DNA of 35,689 nucleotides from a virus. The stretch spans positions 5,388 to 41,076 of the IMG/VR virus record IMGVR_UViG_3300030104_007095; one strand, given 5' to 3'. Positions 23,040-31,960 of the stretch are shown here, in pieces (the first letter of the stretch is position 1; each line of letters starts with the position of its first letter). The notes beneath the pieces are model-generated. The model was given only the letters and a program-made list of their open reading frames with translations. It ran no database searches and was not told the origin of the DNA. Both the position numbers and the translations under genes were made by a program.

Positions 23040-24891
23040 TTTTGGCTTTACAAAATCTGAGTGGGTACCGCCTCATGAATTACCTGATATTACTGATGCA
23101 AAAGTTATTGCTTTTGATTTAGAAACATATGATCCACAATTAAAAACGACTGGACCAGGATGGACAACTAAAACAGGGCATATTATTGGCGTAGCGGTAG
23201 CCGTGGATGGTTGGAAGGGTTACTATCCTATTCGTCATGAGAATGGTTTTAATTGGGATAGAAGACGTGTTTTATCTTGGGTTAAAAAGTTAATGCAAAC
23301 TAATGCTATTAAAGTAGCTCATAATGCAATTTATGATTTAGGTTGGCTATATGCTGAAGGGATTGAGGTTAAAGGACCTATAGTTGATACAATGTTAATG
23401 GCTCCTATTTTAAATGAAAATAAATTTTCTTATGCATTAAGTGCGGTGGGAAAAGATATGCTTGGTGAAATAAAAGATGAAACACTCTTAAAACAAGCGG
23501 CGACTGAGTTTGGTATTGATCCTAAAAATGAAATGTATAAGTTGCCAGCTATCTTTGTAGGTGATTATGCGGAGCAAGATGCAGACTTGACTTTACGACT
23601 GTTTCACCACATGCGACCACTCATAGAAAAACAGAGTCTAAACACAGTGTATAAATTAGAGATGAATCTCATCCCTATAATTTTTGAAATGACAAAACGA
23701 GGAGTAAGAGTTGATGGAGAAAAAGCAAGACGTTATAAAAAAAGTTTTAAGAATACAGAAAAGAAGATACTTGATGAAATACTGGCAGACACGGGTATCG
23801 CAGTTGATGTTTGGGCTGCGGCTAGTGTTGCAAAAGTATTTGATAAACTCAAAATAGATTATCCAAGAACAGAAAAAACACAGGCGCCTAGTTTTACAAA
23901 AGATTTTTTAATGCATCATTCACATCCAATTGCTAAAAAGATTCAAAGTGCTAGGGAGTTTAATAAAGTACAATCAACTTTTATTGATACTATTTTAAAA
24001 CATGGTGAGTCAGGGCGCATTCATGCAAGTATTCATCAAATGAGAGATGGTACATCAGGTACAGTGTCAGGCCGATTTAGTTATTCTAATCCAAACTTAC
24101 AACAGTTACCCTCTCGTAATAAAGAAATTAAAAAACAAATACGAGGATTGTTTTTACCTGAAGAAGGTGAGACATGGGGATCTTTTGACTACAGTCAGCA
24201 GGAACCACGGATCGCGTCACACTTTGCTTCTAGCTTAGGATGTGATGGGGCTAAAGATGTTGTGGAAGAGTATCAAAAAAATCCTGATGCTGATTTCCAT
24301 AGTATAGTAGCAAACATTGCTAACATTGGCAGAGATCAGGCAAAAACTATTAACTTAGGATTATTTTATGGCATGGGCGTTAACAAACTTTCCAACGAAT
24401 TGCAAGTGAACGTTGATGTTGCAAAAGAAATTTTAAAGGAGTACAATTCTAAGGTACCGTTTGTTAAGGAATTAACTAAACGTGTATCAAACTTCGCCAA
24501 TAGTGAGGGTTACGTCTCAACAATCAAAGGTAGAAAATGTCGTTTTGAGTTATGGGAACCGACCACTTTTGGCGTGTTCAAAGCTCTACCCGAAGATCAA
24601 GCAAAATTAAAATATGGTAAGCATCACATTTTACAAAGAGCTGGTACTTACAAAGCATTAAACAGATTGATACAAGGATCAGCGGCGGATCAAACAAAAC
24701 AAGCAATGATAGAATTGTATAAAGAAAATTTAATTCCTTTAATACAAATTCATGATGAGCTCACATTAAGTTTTAATGGTGAAGAAAAAACTAAAAATAA
24801 AATAATGGAACTGATGACACATGCTGTAAAATTAACCGTTCCAAGTAAAGTTGATTGTGATTTAGGAAAATCTTGGGGTGACGCTACTTAA
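23029..24891 (+). CDS. polA: DNA polymerase I family (PolA) with 3'-5' exonuclease, 620 aa
   Basis: I start at ATG 23029 after GAGGAGG; a GTG at 23014 would add five residues. The proofreading exonuclease comes first: FDLETYD with D30 and E32, VAHNAIYDLGWL, and YAEQDADLTL. The polymerase has motif A GSFDYSQQEPR (catalytic D387), motif B RDQAKTINLGLFYGMG with K439 and Leu443 at the position equivalent to E. coli Phe762, and motif C QIHDE (D576). There is no 5'-nuclease domain, as usual in phages. The template-path and thumb regions are normal in length. It copies the phage genome with the upstream primase and helicase. Confidence 0.93.
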   Translation: MQNNFGFTKSEWVPPHELPDITDAKVIAFDLETYDPQLKTTGPGWTTKTGHIIGVAVAVDGWKGYYPIRHENGFNWDRRRVLSWVKKLMQTNAIKVAHNAIYDLGWLYAEGIEVKGPIVDTMLMAPILNENKFSYALSAVGKDMLGEIKDETLLKQAATEFGIDPKNEMYKLPAIFVGDYAEQDADLTLRLFHHMRPLIEKQSLNTVYKLEMNLIPIIFEMTKRGVRVDGEKARRYKKSFKNTEKKILDEILADTGIAVDVWAAASVAKVFDKLKIDYPRTEKTQAPSFTKDFLMHHSHPIAKKIQSAREFNKVQSTFIDTILKHGESGRIHASIHQMRDGTSGTVSGRFSYSNPNLQQLPSRNKEIKKQIRGLFLPEEGETWGSFDYSQQEPRIASHFASSLGCDGAKDVVEEYQKNPDADFHSIVANIANIGRDQAKTINLGLFYGMGVNKLSNELQVNVDVAKEILKEYNSKVPFVKELTKRVSNFANSEGYVSTIKGRKCRFELWEPTTFGVFKALPEDQAKLKYGKHHILQRAGTYKALNRLIQGSAADQTKQAMIELYKENLIPLIQIHDELTLSFNGEEKTKNKIMELMTHAVKLTVPSKVDCDLGKSWGDAT

Positions 24892-24935
24892 AAATATTGG
24901 CGGTTTTCTGCGGTAAAATAGATATGTCTTGCGTA

Positions 24936-24944
24936 TGATATAAT
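24936..24944 (+). promoter_or_regulatory. Extended -10 promoter (TGATATAAT)
   Basis: TGATATAAT is an extended -10 (TGn plus TATAAT) about 41 bases before the ATG at 24985. The same nine bases occur at 33995-34003 before another plus-strand unit. A GGCGGTTTTCTGCGG word lies 22 bases upstream (24899-24913). Confidence 0.5.
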
Positions 24945-24984
24945 ATTATATAATATATACTTATAATTTTAGAAAGAAGGAATT

Positions 24985-25326
24985 ATGAATAATATATTAA
25001 AACAAGACTTATTTAAAATAATTGGCCCAGAATTTTTCTCTGCAATTTTTACTAAAAAAAATGGTGAGAAGAGAAAGATGCTTGCTAAACTACATGTAAA
25101 AGATCAAAAGTTTTTTGCAGGTGGTGAATTACTTGGTGACAGAAATCATTTATTGGAATGTATTGATGTTAACGTTCTTAAAAAAGTTGATGATCCAAAA
25201 TTAGCTTGGAGATCAATCCCATTAAATTTAGATCCTAATGTTAAGGGTCAAGGTTGTTTACTTAGTTTAAAAGTAAACAAAGTAGAACTTGTTCAGAAAG
25301 GAGAAAGTCATGCACAAGCCGCTTAA
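24985..25326 (+). CDS. Small phage protein of the FTKKxGxxR type, 113 aa
   Basis: Residues about 22-30, FTKKNGEKRKMLAKLHV, and the C-terminal WRSIPLNLDPNVKGQGCLLS with LKVNKVE recall a short beta-barrel-like (SH3-fold) protein found in T7-like and many other phages. Its function there is not established. It is predicted soluble and basic. It has its own extended -10 promoter and a good ribosome binding site (AGAAAGAAGGAATT), and overlaps the next gene by 17 bases. Confidence 0.55.
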   Translation: MNNILKQDLFKIIGPEFFSAIFTKKNGEKRKMLAKLHVKDQKFFAGGELLGDRNHLLECIDVNVLKKVDDPKLAWRSIPLNLDPNVKGQGCLLSLKVNKVELVQKGESHAQAA

Positions 25327-25531
25327 ATTTATTGAACCAGTACAAATAGAAATGGATTTTAATGTTCCATTTACTTTCAAAGACAGCATTGCTAAAGTAT
25401 CTAGAAAAAATCCAATGAGAGGATCTATCTTACAAAGTTTCTTAGGTGATGTTTGTCAGAATAAAAAATCTTCTTTTACTGATTGGGTGTTAGATGCTAA
25501 AGAAGAAGAGCAAGAACAGGAGGATATATAA
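25310..25531 (+). CDS. Hypothetical 73-aa protein
   Basis: The start is ATG 25310 with AAAGGAGAAAG; a TTG at 25289 would add seven residues and is less likely. The product has a hydrophobic first third (LKFIEPVQIEMDFNVPFTFK), a short helix and a strongly acidic tail (EEEQEQEDI). No family is recognised. It abuts the next gene at 25532. Confidence 0.5.
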   Translation: MHKPLKFIEPVQIEMDFNVPFTFKDSIAKVSRKNPMRGSILQSFLGDVCQNKKSSFTDWVLDAKEEEQEQEDI

Positions 25532-25714
25532 ATGCATCCTGAAATAAAAGCAGAAATAAAATCTTTAAAAGAATCTATAGCTCACTATGAAAGTGAGCTA
25601 AAGAGACCTGTGTGGAATTACATGTTTGATAAAGAAGATAGTCATACAAGGGCTAAACGACTTATTGAATTTCATAAAACAGAACTTAAAAAATTAGAAA
25701 GTTGGTACGCATGA
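25532..25714 (+). CDS. Helical 60-aa protein with an intragenic hairpin
   Basis: The product is one coiled-coil-like helix (EIKSLKESIAHYESELKRP) with a second helix (RAKRLIEFHKTELKKLES). It starts immediately after the previous stop. An 8-bp perfect stem (TAGCTCAC/GTGAGCTA, 25578-25585 and 25593-25600) around a 7-base loop sits within the first 25 codons. The last codons overlap the next gene as ATGA. Confidence 0.5.
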   Translation: MHPEIKAEIKSLKESIAHYESELKRPVWNYMFDKEDSHTRAKRLIEFHKTELKKLESWYA

Positions 25715-26121
25715 GTATTAAAACTATTAAAGTCATTCCTAATCCTGATGACGAGATTTTGGAAATACCAAAATTTTTACGTGACCTTGCTGAGAGGGAT
25801 AAAAAAGAAGGTAAGCAAGGTAAAGGTTTGAATTCTATTTCTGAGGCACCCAAGATTGTGGTGCCTTCATTACCGATGTCACCTAAACAAGAAAAGAAAA
25901 AGCGCCAACAAGAGTTGATGTCTTTTCTTGCTAGCTTAGTTGATACTGGTTTAAAGAAAAAACCACTTATTGCTAAGATGAGAGATAAGTTCCCTAAGCT
26001 TAGTTCTTCTCAGATTTGTCGATTTGTGAATAATCAATTGAAATTAAAAGTGATTGCAATTGACACTAAATATAAAACTAAACCTGTTATTATCAAAGGT
26101 AAATACTGGAGGGTCCTATGA
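25711..26121 (+). CDS. Hypothetical 136-aa basic protein, possibly winged-helix
   Basis: I use ATG 25711, overlapping the upstream stop as ATGA; a TTG at 25702 is the longer alternative. The N-terminal half is polar and flexible (LRDLAERDKKEGKQGKGLNS). The C-terminal 70 residues form helices and a strand (FLASLVDTGLKKKPLIAKMR, DKFPKLSSSQICRFVNNQLK, then VIAIDTKYKTKPVIIKGKYW), a layout like a winged helix. A DNA-binding regulator is possible. The 3' end overlaps the next ATG by 4 bases. Confidence 0.5.
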   Translation: MSIKTIKVIPNPDDEILEIPKFLRDLAERDKKEGKQGKGLNSISEAPKIVVPSLPMSPKQEKKKRQQELMSFLASLVDTGLKKKPLIAKMRDKFPKLSSSQICRFVNNQLKLKVIAIDTKYKTKPVIIKGKYWRVL

Positions 26122-26537
26122 TTGATTTGTTTGATTTAAAAAAAGGTGAGGCTAAATATTATGACAAGCCACAAAGATTTTATGTGGTAAGAAATAATAC
26201 TAACGTTCCGCGTATCACGATTAAAGAAACATATGCGGTGTGGCGAAGAAAAACTCAAAATAAAGTTTGGTTTCAATCTAAGTATAATAAAGGAACAAGG
26301 TCATTTGATTTTAGTTACACAATAGATCAATTGGCAAATACTATTCCTGATGCCTTGATTATGTCTAAACTATTTAAAATAGGAAGATCACAAGAAAATG
26401 TTAATAAATTTAGAAAGCAAGCTGACTTTCTTGAAGAGAAACTAAAAGATCCTAATAACTTTACCGCAAGTATTGATGAAGACTATTTAAGAAAATGGGG
26501 ATCAAACAATGTGACGTTTGAAAAACTAGTTATCTAA
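26118..26537 (+). CDS. Hypothetical 139-aa protein, end of the replication operon
   Basis: The gene is coupled to the preceding one (ATG inside its last codons, with GGAGG upstream). The protein is basic and aromatic at the N-terminus (KYYDKPQRFYVVRNNTNVPR) and helical later (NVNKFRKQADFLEEKLKDPN). It ends 12 bases inside the convergent minus-strand gene. No domain is recognised. Confidence 0.5.
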   Translation: MIDLFDLKKGEAKYYDKPQRFYVVRNNTNVPRITIKETYAVWRRKTQNKVWFQSKYNKGTRSFDFSYTIDQLANTIPDALIMSKLFKIGRSQENVNKFRKQADFLEEKLKDPNNFTASIDEDYLRKWGSNNVTFEKLVI

Positions 26538-26729
26538 TGCTTTCTCTAATAATACTTCAAGTCGTATCACTCGTTCTCTTATGTCTGGTATGTCTTGGAG
26601 TATTATTTTTTCTAGTTGCTGTTGCTGTGACTCAACTGCTTCTAATCGTTGTGACATCATTCCGTAAGTTACTCCAGCACTTACCAAAATCAATCCTAAC
26701 CAAATAGCATTTCTAAAATTAGTTTCCAT
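26526..26729 (-). CDS. 67-aa membrane-anchored coiled-coil protein
   Basis: Residues about 8-25 are a membrane segment (AIWLGLILVSAGVTYGMM) and the rest is an acidic, Gln-rich coiled coil (RLEAVESQQQQLEKIILQDI). This anchor-plus-coil plan is seen in phage spanin-like and holin-associated proteins, but no Cys-lipobox or partner gene is visible. It is translated from a TAATG junction with the 866-aa gene, at the end of the late operon, a location where lysis genes often lie. Confidence 0.6.
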   Translation of the reverse strand: METNFRNAIWLGLILVSAGVTYGMMSQRLEAVESQQQQLEKIILQDIPDIRERVIRLEVLLEKALDN

Positions 26730-29329
26730 TATGCAACCATTGGTTGTGGTTTTTTATTCCCTATTAATGAAGCAATCCCACCGTGTTTAGCTGTAAATAA
26801 AGGTAGTCCTACACTTTCTAATTTTGCAACTAAAGCTGGATCTAAATTTGCTTGATCTGTTGGAATAGGATCAGGAATTCCAGATACTACGGATGCCATA
26901 TCAAAATTATTATTAGGAACAGGAACATTTATATTAGATACTTCTTCTTCTATAATTTCATTACGCACATCTTCGCCTTCTTGAAGATCTTCCTCTAACA
27001 TTTTTCCTTTTTCAAATATGTTTTCTTTAACTTTAAGATCATTCAATAAATCTAAAACTTTATCTAATTCTTGCTTATTTAATGTGTCTTTCATATCATC
27101 ATAAACACCTTCAAACATTTTTACTGTTTCACCTATTGAACTTGGATCTTCATTATGATGAATGTTAAATAACTCTCTAAAAATATCTACTTTAGTATTA
27201 AACTTTAAAGTTTGTTTAGGATTATATACATCAGCTATCTTTGAAGCTAATTTTGGATTTGCAAATACTTTTCCTACACCGTATCTTATAGCCCATAAGC
27301 CTAAAATACCCTTTATACCTTTTGTAAAAATTCCATCGTCTTCATTAAAAGCCGCAGTGCCACCTTTATAAGCACCACCCGCTGCAAATATACCTCCAAT
27401 AAGGTTTTGTGCACCAGTTAATTGAAATCTTCTTTGTAAAAATGCTGATGGATTACCTATTTTTATACCTTCAATAAATGCACCAGTTGTAATTAAATCT
27501 TTAATTTGCTGTTTGTTTACACCAGCAATTTTAAATAGCTCGTCAGTAAATTCACTTTTTCCTCTTATATCAAAGCCTAAATTTTTATTTAATAATTGTG
27601 GATCAAAATCAAGTTGTCTTGATCTACCTAGTATATCTTTTGAAGTATCTGCAACAGATTTAGCAAAAGCGCTAGACAAATACTCATTTATATAAACTTT
27701 AAATTGTTCTTTTCCTAAAATAGTCTGTAGCTCATTTAGCATTTCAGGAGATTTAATTTTTAAAAGATCTCCTAGTATTTGATCTCTTGGTTTTTTTGAA
27801 GTTATAAAGCCCGGTTTAAAAAGATTTTTTTCATATTTACCAAAAATATTTCCTGTAGGTCCTTCATACAATGATTTTAAAGCAGCGGTAAAGGTGTTGG
27901 CGTTATCATGTGCTCTTAAAATATCAGGCAAAAAATTGTCAGATATACCTTTTTTAATTAAATTTTTTTCAATGTTTAATAATATGTCATCATTTGCTTC
28001 TCTAAATTGAGATAATAATCTTGAAAAGGAGTCTTTAAATACTTTATCACCTTCTGTTAAATCTTTAAAAAGACCAGTTATATCCTCATTAAAGTTTCTA
28101 ATTGTTTCATAACTTACTTTATTTCCGTTTTTTTGTACCTCAATTTGATAACGACGCATTGTTTCAATTAAATCTTTTAGTCCTTTTCCTTCGACTCTAC
28201 TTAAACCAGCGTTTTCAAAAAACCCTGATTTTACTATGGTTTCATAACTTTCAATAATACCATTTTCATTTGTAGGAAGATTTTTAAACTGTCTTAAAAC
28301 TTTACCATCAACTAAATTAGTAAAAAATTTACTTAAATCATCTGCACGAAAAACATTTTTGTCTATTAACATAGCATGAGCATCGTAAGCTTTATCCCAT
28401 AGTCTACCCATTAGCTTATTCATTGTGTTAAATCTTTTATCAACTCTAGCAAAAATATCTGTCCCACCTTTAGTAAAAGTTGTTATAGGTGCATAAAGTT
28501 CTACCAATTTTTGAAACTTTTCATTTATTGTTCCTACTTGTGTTGCAAGAGTTTTTCTAACTTTACCACCAATATAAGGTAAAGGAGATAAAGCTCTTTG
28601 CATGCCACTATATTTTGCTATTTGTCCAAAGTTAAATTGAATACCTAATCTTTCTGCCGCTCGATAAGCTTGTTGAACGATAGGATCTTTCAAATCAGTT
28701 AATTTTCTAAAGCCTGCTCCAATTAGTTGAGGTAAACCTAAGCCTAAAGCTTCATAAAACATCGCCTCTTTAGTATCAGCATCTACAGAGTTTAAAAATT
28801 TTAACATATCAGGATCTCCTGATAAAATAAAATTAGCAATATCAAAAACAGCTCTTCCCGCTACATCACCAAATACTCCTCCAAAATAAGTTTTACCTCC
28901 AGCTATAGCTAAATTTTTAGGATTAAATAATTTTACTCCCTTATAAAGTTTTTTTAAATTTTCTTCATCTTTAAGGTTCATCATTTCTTTAAAACCGCCT
29001 GATGACGCAAGCATAGAACCAATTATTCCTGATGTTGTTCTATCGATACCAAGCTGTTCAACAGGAGATAACTCTTCTTTATCTATAAAACTAAGATCAT
29101 CTAAAAGGTTTAAAGCATTCTTTTTTTCTTCTGATTGCATTGCCTCATCCAGTAAAGGAATTTTAAAACCTTTATCTTCTTCTAATGCGCGAAGGTCTCC
29201 CTCTCCTGTAACTTTTACCTCATCTAATCTTTCAACTAATTTTAATATTCTTTGAGCTTCGTTTTTTGTAGGAGTATCTCCCTCTATAGTTATAGAAAAG
29301 GGTAAACCATCTATGAATATTTCTCCCAT
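26729..29329 (-). CDS. 866-aa large virion protein, probable internal/ejection protein
   Basis: This is a long, mostly helical protein with short strongly hydrophobic segments (NLIGGIFAAGGAYKGG, GIKGILGLWAIRYGVG near residue 680-705). A central region (QQAYRAAERLGIQFNFGQIA near 214-233, then ALSPLPYIGGKVRKTL) resembles long proteins ejected with DNA in marine podovirus-like phages. The C-terminus carries a Gly-Gly tag (FTAKHGGIASLIGNKKPQ). It sits last of four large late genes. No lytic transglycosylase motif was found. The call is inference from size, order and composition. Confidence 0.6.
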   Translation of the reverse strand: MGEIFIDGLPFSITIEGDTPTKNEAQRILKLVERLDEVKVTGEGDLRALEEDKGFKIPLLDEAMQSEEKKNALNLLDDLSFIDKEELSPVEQLGIDRTTSGIIGSMLASSGGFKEMMNLKDEENLKKLYKGVKLFNPKNLAIAGGKTYFGGVFGDVAGRAVFDIANFILSGDPDMLKFLNSVDADTKEAMFYEALGLGLPQLIGAGFRKLTDLKDPIVQQAYRAAERLGIQFNFGQIAKYSGMQRALSPLPYIGGKVRKTLATQVGTINEKFQKLVELYAPITTFTKGGTDIFARVDKRFNTMNKLMGRLWDKAYDAHAMLIDKNVFRADDLSKFFTNLVDGKVLRQFKNLPTNENGIIESYETIVKSGFFENAGLSRVEGKGLKDLIETMRRYQIEVQKNGNKVSYETIRNFNEDITGLFKDLTEGDKVFKDSFSRLLSQFREANDDILLNIEKNLIKKGISDNFLPDILRAHDNANTFTAALKSLYEGPTGNIFGKYEKNLFKPGFITSKKPRDQILGDLLKIKSPEMLNELQTILGKEQFKVYINEYLSSAFAKSVADTSKDILGRSRQLDFDPQLLNKNLGFDIRGKSEFTDELFKIAGVNKQQIKDLITTGAFIEGIKIGNPSAFLQRRFQLTGAQNLIGGIFAAGGAYKGGTAAFNEDDGIFTKGIKGILGLWAIRYGVGKVFANPKLASKIADVYNPKQTLKFNTKVDIFRELFNIHHNEDPSSIGETVKMFEGVYDDMKDTLNKQELDKVLDLLNDLKVKENIFEKGKMLEEDLQEGEDVRNEIIEEEVSNINVPVPNNNFDMASVVSGIPDPIPTDQANLDPALVAKLESVGLPLFTAKHGGIASLIGNKKPQPMVA

Positions 29330-31960
29330 TTAACCTCCTACAATGGATTCTAATTCTTCAAGTGAAAAGCTTGTTTTTTTACCCGTATAATTGTCTGGGT
29401 TTATTTCTTTAATTTTAATTCTTATCTGCTCTATATTATCTTTAAATTTAGGAAAAGTTTCTGCATTAAACTGTCCTGATAATACTCCAAATATTTTTGT
29501 TTTATCAATTAAAAAATCAGTTAATTTATCTATTCTTCTAAACACGATATCTTGTGGCTCAAAAGTAGTAACCGCAGTTCTCTCTTCCGCTCTTGCTCTT
29601 ACTGACTCAGGTGTCCCTCTTTTACCTCTTAAACTCATTATATCTGCTACAGCATCTGATAATTGTTGAACTGATGATTTTACCTCTGCAATTTCAGGTT
29701 TAGTTACATATTGCATTGCTGACCCTAAAGTTGTTGAACTGTCATCAGGAAAAATTTTATCACCAGCAATATTATCTAAATCATTTATAACCCCTGCAAT
29801 TTTATTGAAAGATTGTTGGAACTTTCCTGTGTAACCAACTAAACTAGGATCAGCAGCAATTATTTGTTTTAACGCTAGTAGTTCATTTATTCCATCATAA
29901 GCAGCCGTATATAAAGAATTAAAGAAAGATCTATCTGCTTCTGTTCCCGCTGCTTGCAAAGAACCTTTACTAATTAAATCTTCCGCATCGGTTATAAGTC
30001 CTTCATAATATGCAGAACCTCGCTCACCGTCTTCAGGAGTGCCATCTGCTCTTTTAACAACAGAACCTCCTTGTGCAAATAAATCTGTTACAGAACCTTT
30101 TTCAATACTTGTTTTAGAGTTAGGAACTATTTGATATCCACCAGTAATTTTTTTACCTACATCTTCAATACGAACATCAATAACTTCATCGTCTTTTTGC
30201 ATTTTAACAAAAGTTGTTCCTGCACTTACTGTTGTTAAATTCTCTCTCATTACGCTATCTAAGTCTTCAAATTCTTTGTCAGAGTAAAACTCTACTTTTT
30301 CAGATAACTTGTTGAAATATGCTTCTTTATCAGCAACAGGTTTTACCGTTGTTGTTAATTTATTATTAGAGTCTAAAAATAATGTAGATCCCTCTGGCGC
30401 CCCTGCTAAAATAGTTTGTATGTTAGGTATAGCTGAAATGTTATCAGGTAAATTTACAACTTCGCCATTTTCTTTTTTCACAACATAAGTTGTGCCTTTA
30501 GTTGAGTCAGCCGCTTCATCTATATTAATTAAATTATCGCTTCCGTCGTAAGTAAATTTTGTTCCTGGATTATATACTTCATAAAATGCTTCCATATCCA
30601 CTGTCGTTTTTGGCCCATCATCTGTTTCAATTACTTTTGTAAATCCTGATTTAAGAGCAAGCAAATAATCGGACGTAGAGTTATCTCCTTTTATAATTGA
30701 TATGTTTTTTGTATTTTTTAATTTATCCGATAAATTTTTCTTTGCTGCTAAATCAGCTTGAACCGCTGCAGACAAAGCACCTGATGCTAGCTGTCCTGAT
30801 ACGGCTTGCTCTGTAGCCGCTCGTTTAGATCCTTTTTTACCAACTTCATCAAAAAATAATGCTCCTGCTTCTTCTGGTTGAGCTCCCATTCCATATGCAA
30901 ATCCAGCTTTAGATAAAGACATTAATGCATCAGCTATTCCTGCATCTTTATTTGGTAAGTAATAATCTTTTAATCCCATGTACATTGGTAAATATTCTTC
31001 TTGAAAAGATTTATTAACACTCCCTGCAGTGTTAAATTTTTGAATAGGTTGAACTGCTCCACCCATTGCATAACCCATGATACCTCTGTTCATATTTTCA
31101 AACTGTAAATTTTTCATAATACGATCATCAATGTTATCACTTGCTGACAATGATTCTGTATTTAAATTTTGATTAGGAAAAGAGCTCATGTAACCACCAC
31201 TAGCAACACCTACTGGCTGTTGAGGCATTTCCATACTGCCGTCTTCTATTTGTGCAATACCTGTGTTTGCCGTTTCAGCGTTCATCATTTGCATAACAGG
31301 CTGTACTAAAGTTAAAACACTATCAGGTGTTCTATCTGCATCTTCTCTACCAACAATAGAAGCTAATTCATCACGTCTATCTTCTTCCGTTAAATTATCT
31401 CCTCGTATAGCTTGCATTAATTCATCATATGTGTCAGACTCTGCAACTTCTTTTCTTGACTGTTCTCCTTCTACTAAAACTTTTTCTGCTACTGCTTGAG
31501 GATTTTCTTCTTTAAAACCATCCATGATACCAACGTTTTCAACGTCTACTTGTTCTTCTACCATTTCTCCTTGAGGAGGTGATCCTTCAGCTCTTTTCAT
31601 ACCTTGCATTTTTGCTATATCTTGCTTAAACAAATCAATAGCTTTCATTCCATCCTCAGATAGTATAAAATTATTTTCATCACTAAAAAGAATAGATCCT
31701 TCAGGTAAATAATTTAATAATACTCTTTGAAAACCTTGGTCTTTAATATCGTATTGTCCTCCATATTCACCAAAATCGTAAACAGTAGAATCATCTCCTT
31801 GATTTCTTCCTTTAGTAAAAAAATCTCCTATCGTTTTAAAAATTCCTTGAGACCCTGTTTCCCCTGACATGGGCGATCCTTCTTCTCTTTTTACAACGGG
31901 AGATGTTTCACGGATCACGGGCATCGGTCGTTGAAACATTGATCTATTTATAACAGCCAT
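29330..31960 (-). CDS. 876-aa large virion protein with repeated peptide tags
   Basis: The product is low in cysteine and has long polar segments between short motifs. A tag of the form R-[AE]-[DE]-G-[ST]-P-x-x-G-E recurs at 25-34 (REEGSPMSGE), 123-132 (RAEGSPPQGE) and 637-646 (RADGTPEDGE); the last is preceded by GGSVVK (631-636). Gly-Gly tags also occur at 251-258 (GVASGGYM) and 296-303 (GYAMGGAV). It is co-transcribed with the 292- and 353-aa genes through a TAATG junction. An internal or capsid-associated structural role is likely. No enzyme motif is seen. Confidence 0.6.
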   Translation of the reverse strand: MAVINRSMFQRPMPVIRETSPVVKREEGSPMSGETGSQGIFKTIGDFFTKGRNQGDDSTVYDFGEYGGQYDIKDQGFQRVLLNYLPEGSILFSDENNFILSEDGMKAIDLFKQDIAKMQGMKRAEGSPPQGEMVEEQVDVENVGIMDGFKEENPQAVAEKVLVEGEQSRKEVAESDTYDELMQAIRGDNLTEEDRRDELASIVGREDADRTPDSVLTLVQPVMQMMNAETANTGIAQIEDGSMEMPQQPVGVASGGYMSSFPNQNLNTESLSASDNIDDRIMKNLQFENMNRGIMGYAMGGAVQPIQKFNTAGSVNKSFQEEYLPMYMGLKDYYLPNKDAGIADALMSLSKAGFAYGMGAQPEEAGALFFDEVGKKGSKRAATEQAVSGQLASGALSAAVQADLAAKKNLSDKLKNTKNISIIKGDNSTSDYLLALKSGFTKVIETDDGPKTTVDMEAFYEVYNPGTKFTYDGSDNLINIDEAADSTKGTTYVVKKENGEVVNLPDNISAIPNIQTILAGAPEGSTLFLDSNNKLTTTVKPVADKEAYFNKLSEKVEFYSDKEFEDLDSVMRENLTTVSAGTTFVKMQKDDEVIDVRIEDVGKKITGGYQIVPNSKTSIEKGSVTDLFAQGGSVVKRADGTPEDGERGSAYYEGLITDAEDLISKGSLQAAGTEADRSFFNSLYTAAYDGINELLALKQIIAADPSLVGYTGKFQQSFNKIAGVINDLDNIAGDKIFPDDSSTTLGSAMQYVTKPEIAEVKSSVQQLSDAVADIMSLRGKRGTPESVRARAEERTAVTTFEPQDIVFRRIDKLTDFLIDKTKIFGVLSGQFNAETFPKFKDNIEQIRIKIKEINPDNYTGKKTSFSLEELESIVGG

